Part shown: positions 7,396 to 17,044 of the stretch, one piece after another | Position numbering within the stretch: the stretch's first letter is position 1 | Layout: every line of letters starts with the position of its first letter | Origin: Butyrivibrio sp. NC2002 | Lineage (GTDB): Bacteria; Bacillota; Clostridia; Lachnospirales; Lachnospiraceae | Direction of reading: 5' to 3' | DNA length: 64,000 nucleotides | Assembly: GCF_000702265.1 (NCBI RefSeq) | Contig: NZ_KL370881.1 | Span: forward strand, 332,789 to 396,788 | Notes under the pieces: model-generated | Databases searched by the model: none | What the model was told of the DNA's origin: nothing | Seen by the model: only the letters and a program-made list of their open reading frames with translations | Position numbers and translations under genes: made by a program

Positions 7396-9723
7396 ATGAG
7401 CAGAAAGAAAAATAAAACACAGAAGTTTACATTGGGAATGAAGAAAAAGCTGGCAGTGCTGTTTGCGATAGTACTGGCAGCTTTTGCCTGTTTAAGCGTC
7501 AGATTATTCCTTATTACAAGAAATAACGGCGAAAAATATCAAAAACAGGTTTTGTCGCAGCAAAAATACGATTCCCTGACTATACCTTACAGGCGCGGTG
7601 AGATCATCGATTCCACAGGAACGGTTTTTGCTTATAGTGAAAAAGTATATAACATCATACTGGATGCAAAACTTATTTTGTCGGATGAGGCATTCCTTGA
7701 GCCTACTGTTACAGCTCTTGTCACATACTTTGGATTCGATGAAGGTGAGATAAGAAATTACATATCAGATCATCCGACCTCACAGTATTACGTCCTTGCA
7801 AAGCAGTTGACTTACGCGGATATAAGTGATTTTCAGGCGCTTATAACCTATGGAACGGATACTTACGACAAAAATATCCAGGGTGTTTGGTTTGAGGAAA
7901 ACTATATAAGAAAATATCCAAATGGTAGAATGGCCTGTGATGTTATCGGTTTTACGACAAGTGACAATGCAGGAATATTTGGCCTTGAAGAATACTATAA
8001 TGACGAACTCTGCGGAACAAACGGAAGAACATACGGATATCTGGATGAGGACTCAAATCTTGAGAGAACCACAATACCTGCAACAGATGGAAATACGATA
8101 GTAACGACCATAGACGGAAATCTTCAGTCCATAGTTGAAAAGTATCTTTATGAATACAATGAGACAAATAAGAATGCCATAAGAGAAGGAAACGGAGCTA
8201 ACAACGTTGGCTGTATCATGATGGACATCCATAACGGTAATGTCCTTGCAATGGCAAGCTACCCTAATTTTGATCTGAATGATACCAAGAACACTGACAA
8301 CCTGCTTGGAATGCCAAGGGTAAATGAGAATGGTCTGAAAATGGACGGAGAAAGTCAGCTTGACTCAGGTGTTTACATCACTCAGGAAATGCTTGAGGAG
8401 ATGACGGATGACGAAATACTTTGGAATCTGAATGCGCTTTGGAGAAATTTCTGTATCTCCGATACTTATGAACCGGGATCTGTCGCAAAACCGTTTACAG
8501 TAGCAACCGGCCTTGAAAACGGCAACATTACCGGAAATGAAGTGTATCAGTGTGATGGTGTGATGGAAATTGGTGGATGGCCAATCCACTGTCATAACAG
8601 ATATGGTGACGGACAGGTGTCTGTAGCGCGTGGTATAGAGATATCATGTAACGTTGCTATGATGAAAATAGGTCAGGCAATAGGAAGTGAGACCTTTAGT
8701 AAATTCCAGAAAGAATTCGGATTCGGACTTAAGACAAACATTGACCTTGCAGGAGAGGCAAGAACCGAGGGACTTACCGTATCTGCTGATGATATGGGAT
8801 CGGCAGAACTTGCGACAGGAACCTTCGGACAGGGCTTTAATGTGGATATGATCGAGATGATCACTGCTTTTTGCTCCCTTATAAATGGTGGTAATTTCTA
8901 TGAGCCTCATATGGTTAAGGAGATAAGAAATTCATCCGGTGCTACTATAAAGAGCATTGAGCCCAGGGTTTTAAGACAGACTGTATCTGAATCTACATCA
9001 GATAAGATCATAGAATATTGTAATCTGGTTGTTTCAGGTGAAGAAGGAACAGGTAAAACTGCACGTCCTGCAGGCTACATGATAGGGGGAAAAACAGGTA
9101 CTGCCCAGACTCTTCCCAGAGGAAACGGGCAATATGTGGTATCATTTATGGGATATGCTCCTGCAAATGATCCTCAGATCGCAATATATGTTGTCGTGGA
9201 CAGACCAAATACTGCAAGACAGGATGATGCTAAATTTGCAACAGGAATAGTAAGAAAGGTCCTTACTGAAGCACTTCCGTATCTCAACTTCCCCATGACT
9301 GAAACTGTTACGGAGGAAGAACAGGCTGAACTTGATGCATTAAGGGAGCAGGAAATAATGATGTCTGCTGCAGCAAAAGCTGAGGTTGAACCTTCGGAAA
9401 CCGCTGAGGGCGAAGAAACAGCTGAAGGCGAAGAAACAACTGAAGGCGAAGCTTCCGCAGAGGAGGGCGAAAGCGCTGAAACTGCAGAAGGAGAGGAAGG
9501 AGATAATTCTTCCGAAGAAGGTTCATCAGATGGAATCTGGGAGGCTATACCTGAGGGCGAAGAAGGCGCTACGGAGGAAGAAGAGGATAAGGAACCTGTC
9601 TGGAAGTCATTTGAGATAGATGAAGAAACCGGATTTTACGTTGATCCTGATTCAGGGGCTCTTATAGATCCGGAAACCGGAGAAGTCTATGGAGGAGACG
9701 TACTTCCTGATTTTGGAGGCTGA
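7396..9723 (+). CDS. ftsI: Division transpeptidase PBP2/FtsI-type, with acidic C-terminal tail
   Basis: This class B penicillin-binding protein of about 775 residues has one N-terminal transmembrane helix (about 20-42), a PBP dimerisation domain, and a transpeptidase domain. The active-site motifs are SVAK (Ser362), SCN (417-419) and KTG (566-568). It cross-links septal peptidoglycan with FtsW. No PASTA domains are visible. After about residue 640 there is a Glu/Ala/Thr/Gly-rich tail with imperfect EGEETA repeats, then a short segment rich in DPxTG-like turns. A TTG 12 bases upstream (7384) is in frame; ATG 7396 is chosen, although both have weak ribosome sites. SpoVD-type function is an alternative, but the position favours FtsI. 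Confidence 0.9.
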   Translation: MSRKKNKTQKFTLGMKKKLAVLFAIVLAAFACLSVRLFLITRNNGEKYQKQVLSQQKYDSLTIPYRRGEIIDSTGTVFAYSEKVYNIILDAKLILSDEAFLEPTVTALVTYFGFDEGEIRNYISDHPTSQYYVLAKQLTYADISDFQALITYGTDTYDKNIQGVWFEENYIRKYPNGRMACDVIGFTTSDNAGIFGLEEYYNDELCGTNGRTYGYLDEDSNLERTTIPATDGNTIVTTIDGNLQSIVEKYLYEYNETNKNAIREGNGANNVGCIMMDIHNGNVLAMASYPNFDLNDTKNTDNLLGMPRVNENGLKMDGESQLDSGVYITQEMLEEMTDDEILWNLNALWRNFCISDTYEPGSVAKPFTVATGLENGNITGNEVYQCDGVMEIGGWPIHCHNRYGDGQVSVARGIEISCNVAMMKIGQAIGSETFSKFQKEFGFGLKTNIDLAGEARTEGLTVSADDMGSAELATGTFGQGFNVDMIEMITAFCSLINGGNFYEPHMVKEIRNSSGATIKSIEPRVLRQTVSESTSDKIIEYCNLVVSGEEGTGKTARPAGYMIGGKTGTAQTLPRGNGQYVVSFMGYAPANDPQIAIYVVVDRPNTARQDDAKFATGIVRKVLTEALPYLNFPMTETVTEEEQAELDALREQEIMMSAAAKAEVEPSETAEGEETAEGEETTEGEASAEEGESAETAEGEEGDNSSEEGSSDGIWEAIPEGEEGATEEEEDKEPVWKSFEIDEETGFYVDPDSGALIDPETGEVYGGDVLPDFGG

Positions 9724-9787
9724 TTTAATAGCCAAACTTACTCCATTTTTGAGGGTAGTGTAAAGCAAGTTATGAAAACATTAGACC

Positions 9788-9826
9788 GTCCTAAGGAATC
9801 CACCGCAAGCGGTACCCCCTTAGGAC
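9788..9826 (+). other. Nested hairpin between ftsI and murD
   Basis: GTCCTAAGG (9788-9796) pairs with CCTTAGGAC (9818-9826), and an inner ACCGC/GCGGT stem forms around an AA loop. No T-run follows, so it is not a simple terminator. It lies where mraY is found in many clusters and may be an mRNA processing or stability element. Confidence 0.5.
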
Positions 9827-9845
9827 CATAAAAAGAGGGATAAAT

Positions 9846-11216
9846 ATGAATGCAAATGATATAAGAGGCAATAAAGTTCTCGTAATAGGTACCGGCATTT
9901 CCGGAATAGGAAGCGCAAAGCTGCTTGGGAAAGTTGGCGCAAAACCTGTTATTTTTGATGAAAATAAGAATATATACGAAAGAGAAATAAGAACCAAGCT
10001 TGAGGGCTATAAGGGCGATGAACCTGAAATAATAATCGGTGAGCTTCCCGATGAAATAATAAAGGAACTGGTGCTTGTTGTTCCGAGTCCTGCAGTTCCT
10101 ATGGATTCTCCTATAATGACAAGACTTATAAATGCAGGGATTCCGGTATGGAGTGAGATAGAGCTTGCCTTTAATTTTGCTAAGGGCAGAATGGTTGCGA
10201 TAACCGGAACAAACGGTAAAACGACAACGACAACTCTCGTAGGAGAAATTATGAAGGCTCATTTTTCATCAACTTATGTTGTTGGAAATATAGGCTATTC
10301 TTATGCTGAACGAGCACTTGAAATGAATGACGATACTGTTTCAATAGGCGAGATAAGCAGCTTCCAGCTCGAAGCGGTGGACAATTTTCATGCAAATGTA
10401 TCTGCAATCCTTAATATCACACCGGATCATCTTAACAGACACCATACTATGGAGTGCTATGCACACATGAAGGAAAATATAACAAACAGACAGACAAAAG
10501 ATGATACCTGTGTACTTAATTTCGATAATGACTATACAAGAAAATTTGCAGACAGATGCCCTGCAAAAGTTGTTTTTTTCTCAACTCAGAGTAAGCTTGA
10601 AAACGGTTATTATCAGGATGGCGAAGAGATATTCTTTGCTGAAAACGGAAACAGCACAAGAGTCATGAATATACATGATATGAATCTTGTCGGCAGCTGC
10701 AATATTCAGAATGTCATGGCGGCAATAGCAATGGGCAGAGCCATGGATGTTCCGATGGAAACAATCCTTAAGGTTGTAAGGGATTTCAAGGCTGTTGAAC
10801 ACAGAATAGAATATGTCGCTACCAAGAATGGAGTTGATTATTACAACGACTCTAAGGGCACTAACCCCGATGCGGCCATACAGGGAATAAAGGCAATGGA
10901 TAAGCCTACATACCTTATTGGAGGCGGCTACGACAAGGGAAGTGAATTCGACGAGTGGATAGAAGCTTTTGGTGGTAAGGTTAAAAAGCTCGTACTGATG
11001 GGCGCTACAAAGGAAAAAATAGCCGAGTGTGCAAAAAAACACGGCTTTAATGATTATGTTTTACTTGATACTTATGAGGAAGTTTTGAATTATTGTTCTG
11101 AAAATGCGAAGGAAGGGGAAGCTGTTCTTCTTTCTCCTGCCTGCGCGAGTTGGGATATGTTCCCGAGCTATGAAGTAAGGGGAAAACAGTTCAAAGACTA
11201 TGTAAATAGTTTATAA
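9846..11216 (+). CDS. murD: UDP-N-acetylmuramoylalanine--D-glutamate ligase
   Basis: This 456-residue protein is full length for MurD. It has an N-terminal Rossmann-like UDP-binding domain (VLVIGTGISGIGSAKLL), the central ATP-binding loop GTNGKTTTT near residues 121-129, ITPDHLNRH, EHRIEYV and NDSKGTNPDA, and a C-terminal ligase domain with LLSPACASWDMF. It adds D-glutamate to UDP-MurNAc-L-Ala in the cytoplasm. The gene has a GAGGG ribosome site and is followed 11 bases later by ftsW. Confidence 0.96.
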   Translation: MNANDIRGNKVLVIGTGISGIGSAKLLGKVGAKPVIFDENKNIYEREIRTKLEGYKGDEPEIIIGELPDEIIKELVLVVPSPAVPMDSPIMTRLINAGIPVWSEIELAFNFAKGRMVAITGTNGKTTTTTLVGEIMKAHFSSTYVVGNIGYSYAERALEMNDDTVSIGEISSFQLEAVDNFHANVSAILNITPDHLNRHHTMECYAHMKENITNRQTKDDTCVLNFDNDYTRKFADRCPAKVVFFSTQSKLENGYYQDGEEIFFAENGNSTRVMNIHDMNLVGSCNIQNVMAAIAMGRAMDVPMETILKVVRDFKAVEHRIEYVATKNGVDYYNDSKGTNPDAAIQGIKAMDKPTYLIGGGYDKGSEFDEWIEAFGGKVKKLVLMGATKEKIAECAKKHGFNDYVLLDTYEEVLNYCSENAKEGEAVLLSPACASWDMFPSYEVRGKQFKDYVNSL

Positions 11217-11227
11217 GGGGGATTTTT

Positions 11228-12397
11228 ATGCAGACTGCAAGACAGATGGCAGGAGGCAGACAAAAAAGAGAAGTGAAAAAAGAGGTTTATGTGGATTATA
11301 GTATGATCTTTATAACACTTTTTTTGCTGGCTTTTGGTCTTATAATGGTTTATTCAACAAGTTCATACGAGGCAAATATTAGTAAGGGCGATTCTGCCTA
11401 TTATTTTAAGCATCAGCTTTTGCCAACAGTTATAGGTGTAGGGGCTATGTGGTTTGTTTCAAGGGTGCCTTATCATGTATACAGAAAGCTGGCTGTACCG
11501 GCTTATTTTGGATCCATGATCTGCATTATGCTGGTTAAAACACCACTTGGAATGACAGTTAACGGAGCACGAAGATGGTTCAAACTGTGGAAATTCTCAG
11601 TTCAGCCGGCGGAAATAGCTAAGCTTGCTATGATCATTGTTCTTGCTACACTTATCAGTACTCTTAGCAAGAGGATAACTCAGCCCAGAGCCTTTTGGCT
11701 TGTTATGGGGGTCCCGCTCCCTGTATGCGCACTGGTTCTTGGCGTTACAAAGAATCTGAGTTCTGCGCTTATTATTTTCGGAATTGCGTTTACCATGTTG
11801 TTTATATCAACACCGGGATACAGGAAGTATATTCTGATCGTTCTGGCTGTTTTGGCAATTGCTGCGGCAGTTGTACTCTTTGTTGTAAATGCCGGATATC
11901 ATAGCCAGTTAAATTACCGTTTTGTGAGAATCCTTGCCTGGCTTGATCCGGAGGCTTATGTAAACGACAAGGGATATCAGACTCTTCAGGCGCTGTATGC
12001 CATCGGTTCCGGCGGCATATTTGGAAAAGGTCTTGGCGAAAGTATGCAGAAGCTCGGCTTTATTCCCGAAGCTCAGAACGATATGATCTTTTCGATCATC
12101 TGCGAAGAACTGGGATTATTTGGCGCAATTGCGGTCATGCTCATGTTCCTTATCCTTATATGGCGCATGATGGTTATTGCCAACAATGCCCCTGATATGT
12201 ACGGCGCACTTCTGGTAATCGGAGTTATGGGTCATATTGCTATTCAGGTTATTCTTAATATCGCAGTTGTAACCAATACTATACCTAATACAGGTATTAC
12301 ACTGCCTTTTATAAGTTACGGCGGAACGGCTACCATATTTTTGCTTATGGAGATCGGTATAGTATTTAATGTTGCAAGACATATCAGGGTTGACTGA
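11228..12397 (+). CDS. ftsW: SEDS peptidoglycan glycosyltransferase FtsW
   Basis: This 389-residue protein has about ten transmembrane segments and the SEDS family motifs: GLIMVYSTSS early, KLAMIIVLA, and the C-terminal NTGITLPFISYGGTA. FtsW polymerises lipid II glycan strands at the septum together with the FtsI transpeptidase encoded upstream. The basic N-terminal extension (about 25 residues) precedes the first membrane helix. The ribosome site AAGGGGG is well placed. ftsQ begins 2 bases after the stop. Confidence 0.94.
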   Translation: MQTARQMAGGRQKREVKKEVYVDYSMIFITLFLLAFGLIMVYSTSSYEANISKGDSAYYFKHQLLPTVIGVGAMWFVSRVPYHVYRKLAVPAYFGSMICIMLVKTPLGMTVNGARRWFKLWKFSVQPAEIAKLAMIIVLATLISTLSKRITQPRAFWLVMGVPLPVCALVLGVTKNLSSALIIFGIAFTMLFISTPGYRKYILIVLAVLAIAAAVVLFVVNAGYHSQLNYRFVRILAWLDPEAYVNDKGYQTLQALYAIGSGGIFGKGLGESMQKLGFIPEAQNDMIFSIICEELGLFGAIAVMLMFLILIWRMMVIANNAPDMYGALLVIGVMGHIAIQVILNIAVVTNTIPNTGITLPFISYGGTATIFLLMEIGIVFNVARHIRVD

Positions 12398-12399
12398 GC

Positions 12400-13257
12400 A
12401 TGAAAAAAAGAAGACGAGTAGTTAGAAAAAGGCAGAGACCTTCGGGCGGCATAAATAGCTTTAAAATGCCCGGGCTTAAATTGCCTGATATAAGATTTAG
12501 AATGCCGGAATTTAATTTTGGCGAGTTTGTAAGGCTCCACAAAAGCATATGTATAATAGCGGCCTTTTTTCTCATAGTTTGTGTATTGGCGCTGGGCGGA
12601 TGCCTTTATATATACAATAATTACACGATAAAACAGGTCTATGTGGACGGAAATACCCACTACACGGATCAGGAGATCATGGATATGGTAATGACAGATT
12701 CCCTTAGCAGGAATTCAATATATCTGTCATTCCTGTATAGGAACAAGGAAATTACCGGAATACCGTTTGTTGAAAAAATGAATGTCGAGGTCTTATCTCC
12801 CGACACGGTAAGAATAAACGTCTATGAAAAAGCTGTTGCCGGATACGTCAAATACCTGGACAGATTCATCTACTTTGACAGAGAGGGAATGGTCGTGGAA
12901 ACCTCAGAAGAGGCTTCCGATGATGTTCCGCTTGTACTGGGGCTTGATTTTGATTATGTGATACTTCATGAGAAGCTTCCTGTAGGAGATGAGACTGTTT
13001 TTGCAGAAATACTCGATATTACACAGCTTCTTGCAAAATATGATCTGGATGCTGACAAGATATTTTTTGACAGTGAATATAATATTTATTTGTATTTTGA
13101 CGGAGTAGAGGTTAATTTGGGCACAAATGAAAATATTGATGAAAAAGTCATACAATTGCAGTATATATTGCCCGAACTTCAAGGAAAAAGCGGAATTCTT
13201 AAAATGTCAGAATACAATTCGGGCACTCAGAACATTACTTTTGAAGAGAAAAAATAA
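12400..13257 (+). CDS. ftsQ: FtsQ/DivIB-type division protein
   Basis: This 285-residue bitopic protein has a very basic cytoplasmic N-terminus (KKRRRVVRKRQRP), one transmembrane helix (about residues 48-72) and an extracytoplasmic POTRA domain beginning YVDGNTHYTDQEIMD. It then carries an FtsQ/DivIB domain (VLSPDTVRINVYEK, YFDREGMVVE). It joins FtsL/DivIC and regulates septal peptidoglycan synthesis. The start is 2 bases after ftsW, indicating coupling. Confidence 0.9.
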   Translation: MKKRRRVVRKRQRPSGGINSFKMPGLKLPDIRFRMPEFNFGEFVRLHKSICIIAAFFLIVCVLALGGCLYIYNNYTIKQVYVDGNTHYTDQEIMDMVMTDSLSRNSIYLSFLYRNKEITGIPFVEKMNVEVLSPDTVRINVYEKAVAGYVKYLDRFIYFDREGMVVETSEEASDDVPLVLGLDFDYVILHEKLPVGDETVFAEILDITQLLAKYDLDADKIFFDSEYNIYLYFDGVEVNLGTNENIDEKVIQLQYILPELQGKSGILKMSEYNSGTQNITFEEKK

Positions 13258-13267
13258 AAATTCTATG

Positions 13268-13294
13268 TTGCGAATTTTAGCAAAAGATTATAAT
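13268..13294 (+). promoter_or_regulatory. Possible ftsZ promoter
   Basis: TATAAT (13289-13294) is preceded by TTGCGA (13268-13273) with a 15-base spacer, shorter than ideal. It would give ftsZ its own transcription start in addition to readthrough from the cluster. Confidence 0.45.
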
Positions 13295-13317
13295 ATAGCA
13301 TGTAGGAGTTTTAGGTT

Positions 13318-13344
13318 ATGAAGGAGGAGCACTATCTTGCTTGA
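13318..13344 (+). other. Eight-codon ORF overlapping the ftsZ ribosome site and start
   Basis: ATG at 13318 opens an [11 protein letters not shown] that ends with TGA at 13342-13344. It spans the ftsZ Shine-Dalgarno AAGGAGGAG and its TTG start (13337). GGAG lies 11 bases upstream. Its translation could affect ftsZ initiation, or it may be coincidental. Confidence 0.3.
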
Positions 13345-14575
13345 ACTAAAGTCGAATGAGGCAGAATCCGGTGCCAAAATTATAGTTGTTGGGGTTGGCG
13401 GTGCAGGAAATAATGCTGTAAATAGAATGGTAGAGGAAAATATTTCCGGTGTTGAATTCATCGGAATTAATACTGATAAGCAGGCTTTGCAGCTTTGCAA
13501 AGCTCCCAAGCTTCTTCAGATCGGTGAGAAGCTTACCAAGGGTCTTGGTGCAGGAGCAAAGCCTGAAATTGGTCAGAAGGCCGCAGAGGAGAGTATGGAA
13601 GAAATATCAGCAGCACTTAAGGGCGCTGACATGGTATTTGTTACCTGCGGTATGGGTGGCGGAACCGGAACCGGTGCTGCACCTGTAGTTGCGAAACTGG
13701 CCAAAGAGATGGGCATTTTGACCGTAGGTGTTGTTACAAAGCCTTTTGCTTTTGAAGCACGCGTACGTATGCAGAATGCACTCGCTGGAATTAATACTAT
13801 CAAGAATAATGTGGATACACTTATTGTCATCCCCAATGACAAGCTTCTCCAGATTGTTGATAGACGTACAACTATGCCTGATGCGCTTAAGAAAGCCGAC
13901 GAGGTTCTTCAGCAGGCTGTACAGGGAATTACTGATCTGATCAATGTTCCGGCAGTAATCAACCTTGACTTTGCAGATGTACAGACTGTAATGAAGGATA
14001 AGGGAATTGCGCATATCGGTATTGGTTCAGGTAAGGGCGACGATAAAGCAACTGATGCTGTTAAGATGGCAGTTGAGTCTCCTCTTCTTGAGACAAAGAT
14101 AAATGGTGCTTCCAATGTTATCATCAATGTTTCCGGTGATATCACACTTATGGATGCATCTGTTGCATCTGACTATATCAGAAGTCTTGCAGGAGATGAT
14201 GTTAATATTATCTTCGGTGCGATGTATGATGAGTCAATGTCTGATACATGTAACATCACTGTTATCGCAACAGGAATTGATGAGAAGGCAAGCACAGGCG
14301 GTTTAACAAACACAGCTAAACCTGCAGCTCAGACAGCACCTCAGCAGCCTTCAGCTCAGCAGATTACTCCCAACGTAACTGCTCAGCCAGCAGCTCAGAC
14401 AACTGTTCAGCCTACGATCAGTACACTGGAAAGTGCAGCAGCACAGGCTCCCAGAGTACAGGCAACACAGCCTCAGGTTTCAAGACCTGCAACAGGCCTT
14501 AATCGTACACCGGAAGTTCGTAGCTCAGTAGAAGCTAAGAGCCTTAAGATTCCGGATTTCTTACAGAAGAAATAA
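13337..14575 (+). CDS. ftsZ: Cell division GTPase FtsZ
   Basis: This 412-residue tubulin homologue has the N-terminal [16 protein letters not shown] loop, the tubulin signature [11 protein letters not shown] (about residues 105-115), the T7 loop [11 protein letters not shown], and a C-terminal domain. A Gln/Ala/Thr/Pro-rich linker of about 80 residues precedes the conserved tail [10 protein letters not shown] that binds FtsA or SepF. It forms the Z ring. The start is TTG, fixed by a perfect AAGGAGGAG seven bases upstream; no ATG lies near the conserved N-terminus in this frame. The gene closes the cluster and is followed by a strong terminator. Confidence 0.97.
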   Translation: MLELKSNEAESGAKIIVVGVGGAGNNAVNRMVEENISGVEFIGINTDKQALQLCKAPKLLQIGEKLTKGLGAGAKPEIGQKAAEESMEEISAALKGADMVFVTCGMGGGTGTGAAPVVAKLAKEMGILTVGVVTKPFAFEARVRMQNALAGINTIKNNVDTLIVIPNDKLLQIVDRRTTMPDALKKADEVLQQAVQGITDLINVPAVINLDFADVQTVMKDKGIAHIGIGSGKGDDKATDAVKMAVESPLLETKINGASNVIINVSGDITLMDASVASDYIRSLAGDDVNIIFGAMYDESMSDTCNITVIATGIDEKASTGGLTNTAKPAAQTAPQQPSAQQITPNVTAQPAAQTTVQPTISTLESAAAQAPRVQATQPQVSRPATGLNRTPEVRSSVEAKSLKIPDFLQKK

Positions 14576-14591
14576 TTTTCAGAACATTTAG

Positions 14592-14625
14592 AGCGCTACA
14601 CCTAAGCAGGGTGTAGCGCTTTTTT
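14592..14625 (+). terminator. Terminator of the division cluster
   Basis: AGCGCTACACC (14592-14602) pairs perfectly with GGTGTAGCGCT (14610-14620), followed by a T-run. It is a strong intrinsic terminator. Confidence 0.9.
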
Positions 14626-14791
14626 CGTATAAAAAATATCAATCCCAATAAAAACCTCACATGCTATCCCTTATCACGCATTTTTTTGTGGAATATTTCG
14701 TTAAACAATGATACAATAACTTGTGTGGGATTTTTTTATCATACAAAATATTGACGTTGGGGGAAGTGCTAAGCACGGAAAGGTTATTGTT

Positions 14792-15304
14792 ATGAAGTGT
14801 CCTTTTTGCGGTAAAGACAACACTAGGGTTATTGATTCGAGACCTGCGGATGAGAATACATCCATAAGGCGTAGAAGAGTATGCGATTCATGCGGAAAGA
14901 GATTTACTACTTATGAGAAAGTAGAGACCATACCGCTTATTGTTATCAAGAAGGATAATAATCGCGAACCCTATAATCGCGCAAAGATTGAAGCGGGTGT
15001 CTTAAGAGCATGCCACAAGAGACCTGTTAGTGCAGAACAGATCAGCAAGATCGTGGATGCTGTTGAAACAGAAGTTTTTAATCTTGAGCAGAAAGAAATA
15101 CCGAGTAGGATCATTGGGGAGCTGTGCATGGATAAGATGAAGAATCTTGATCCTGTTGCATATGTAAGATTTGCATCGGTTTACCGTGAATTCAAGGATG
15201 TTAATACGTTTATGGATGAGCTTAAGCTTGTTCTCGAAAAAGAGGACGAGGGACTTATAACTGATAATACTGATAAAAACACACCTTTACTTAAAAAAGA
15301 ATAA
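14792..15304 (+). CDS. nrdR: Transcriptional repressor NrdR
   Basis: This 170-residue protein starts MKCPFCGKDN. It has a zinc ribbon with two CxxC pairs (CPFC and CDSC) and an ATP-cone domain (PLIVIKKDNNREPYNRAKI onward). NrdR senses dATP/ATP and represses ribonucleotide reductase genes. An in-frame GTG further upstream would add 23 non-conserved residues; ATG 14792 with GGAAAGG is preferred. The C-terminal tail after about residue 150 is longer than in many homologues. Confidence 0.95.
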   Translation: MKCPFCGKDNTRVIDSRPADENTSIRRRRVCDSCGKRFTTYEKVETIPLIVIKKDNNREPYNRAKIEAGVLRACHKRPVSAEQISKIVDAVETEVFNLEQKEIPSRIIGELCMDKMKNLDPVAYVRFASVYREFKDVNTFMDELKLVLEKEDEGLITDNTDKNTPLLKKE

Positions 15305-15337
15305 TTGGATTTTATCGTTAAATATCAGTAAAACTGC

Positions 15338-15366
15338 TTGACATGGTTATCCGGTTTCCTTATAGT
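15338..15366 (+). promoter_or_regulatory. Strong sigma-A promoter of the peptide transporter operon
   Basis: TTGACA (15338-15343), a 17-base spacer and TATAGT (15361-15366) are near consensus. It is 45 bases before the binding-protein gene. Confidence 0.8.
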
Positions 15367-15411
15367 GTTAAAGGCACCAATAAAACTAAATAAGGAAAGA
15401 AGGATTGTAAC

Positions 15412-17022
15412 ATGATGAGAAAAGGTTATGGGAGGAGATCCCTTTCAATTCTTTTGGTTGTGTTATCGACACTGACTATTACATTGGGTGGATGCTCAAG
15501 TAAAAAGGCAGAAGATTCCGCGGAAGTAACCAACGAGCAGGTGGCAGATGCCAGCCAGGAAGATGGCGGTGAAGTCACAGAAGCAGATGGAGAAAACAGT
15601 TCGGATGATCTTTCAGAGATTACCGTAGGTATCCCACAGGATATTGACAGTATGGACCCGCACACAGCTTTGTCGGCAGGATCCAGAGAAGTACTGTTCA
15701 ATGTATTCGAGGGACTCGTTAAGCCTGATGAAGAAGGTAATCTTAAACCTGCTGTAGCCAGTGACTACTCAATTTCAGAAGATGGAAAGGTTTACACTTT
15801 CACACTAAGAGATGGAATTAAGTTCCACGACGGAACCGAGGTTACTGCAGAGGATGTAAAATATTCTATTGAGCGTAATGCCGGTACTGACGGAACTGAT
15901 CCGTTGATATCGGCATTTTCTAATATAGAAAGTGTTGAAGTAACGGATGAGAAGACTGTAGTAATGACACTTAAAGAGTCAAATACAGAGTTTCTTGCAT
16001 ATATGACAGTTGCCATTATTCCGGCATCAAATACAGATACTGAGACAAATCCTATCGGCACAGGCCCTTACAAATTTGTTTCACGTTCACCTCAGGAGAA
16101 CATTGTTCTTGAGAGATTTGATGATTATTGGGGCGACAAGGCATATATCAAAGACGTAACATTTAAGATTGAAGCAAATTCTGATTCTGTAGTTATGGAT
16201 CTCGAGGGCGGGTCAATCGATCTGTATCCCAGAGTAACAAGTAATCAGGCTTCACAGCTTTCTGATAACTTTGAAGTATATGAAGGAACAATGAATCTTG
16301 TTCAGGCACTTTACCTGAATAACGATGTAGAGCCTTTTAATAATCAGTTGGTGCGCCAGGCTCTTTGCTACGCTATTGATCCTCAGACTATCATGGATTT
16401 TGTTTCAGATGGTAAGGGTACAGAGATCGGAAGTAGTATGTTCCCTTCATTTGGAAAATATTACCTTTCAGAGCTTACAGAAACATACAACCAGGATATC
16501 GACAAGGCAAAAGAGCTTCTTGCAGAAGCAGGATATCCGGATGGATTTGATTTCACAATTACTGTTGCTTCAAACTACACACAGCATGTAGATACAGCAC
16601 AGGTTCTTGTAGAAGAGTTTAAAGAGATCGGTGTAAACGCAACTATCCAGGAAGTTGAATGGAATACATGGCTTTCTGATGTTTACACAGGCAGACAGTT
16701 TGAATCAACTGTAGTTGGTGTAGATGCTTCAACACTTACAGCATACGCTATGCTCTCAAGATTCAGGTCTGATGCTAACAACAATTTCATTAACTACAAC
16801 AATGCAGATTATGATGCTGCTTTTGACGCTGCTGTAGCTGCTGTAGATGATGATGAGAAAACAGAGCATTACAAAGAGTGTGAGAGAATTCTTGCAGAGA
16901 CAGCTGCGAATGTTTACATTCAGGATCTGCCGGAGTTTGTAGCACTTAACAAGAAATTTACAGGATATACATTCTATCCTCTTTATGCACAGGATATTTC
17001 AAAGATTCGTCCTGCACAGTAA
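15412..17022 (+). CDS. Peptide ABC transporter substrate-binding lipoprotein
   Basis: This 536-residue protein belongs to the family 5 (DppA/OppA) solute-binding proteins. The lipoprotein signal ends in TITLGGC (Cys at about 28), followed by a Ser/Glu/Asp-rich linker. The mature part has the typical ITVGIPQDIDSMDPHTA start, the signature VTAEDVKYSIER and FDDYWGDKAYIKDV. It captures oligopeptides (or nickel-type ligands) outside the membrane and delivers them to the two permeases encoded next. A second ATG three bases downstream is an equally possible start. It heads a five-gene operon with a strong promoter. Confidence 0.92.
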   Translation: MMRKGYGRRSLSILLVVLSTLTITLGGCSSKKAEDSAEVTNEQVADASQEDGGEVTEADGENSSDDLSEITVGIPQDIDSMDPHTALSAGSREVLFNVFEGLVKPDEEGNLKPAVASDYSISEDGKVYTFTLRDGIKFHDGTEVTAEDVKYSIERNAGTDGTDPLISAFSNIESVEVTDEKTVVMTLKESNTEFLAYMTVAIIPASNTDTETNPIGTGPYKFVSRSPQENIVLERFDDYWGDKAYIKDVTFKIEANSDSVVMDLEGGSIDLYPRVTSNQASQLSDNFEVYEGTMNLVQALYLNNDVEPFNNQLVRQALCYAIDPQTIMDFVSDGKGTEIGSSMFPSFGKYYLSELTETYNQDIDKAKELLAEAGYPDGFDFTITVASNYTQHVDTAQVLVEEFKEIGVNATIQEVEWNTWLSDVYTGRQFESTVVGVDASTLTAYAMLSRFRSDANNNFINYNNADYDAAFDAAVAAVDDDEKTEHYKECERILAETAANVYIQDLPEFVALNKKFTGYTFYPLYAQDISKIRPAQ

Positions 17023-17044
17023 TTAAGAATTGAGGTACACGCAT

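Noticed and set aside
9738..10262. 174-codon minus-strand ORF over murD
   Set aside because: Antisense to a clear murD; composition is the reverse complement of coding sequence.
14741..14760. NrdR box upstream of nrdR
   Set aside because: ACAAAATATTGA is only half similar to the ACACAATATATTGTGT consensus, so I do not claim it.
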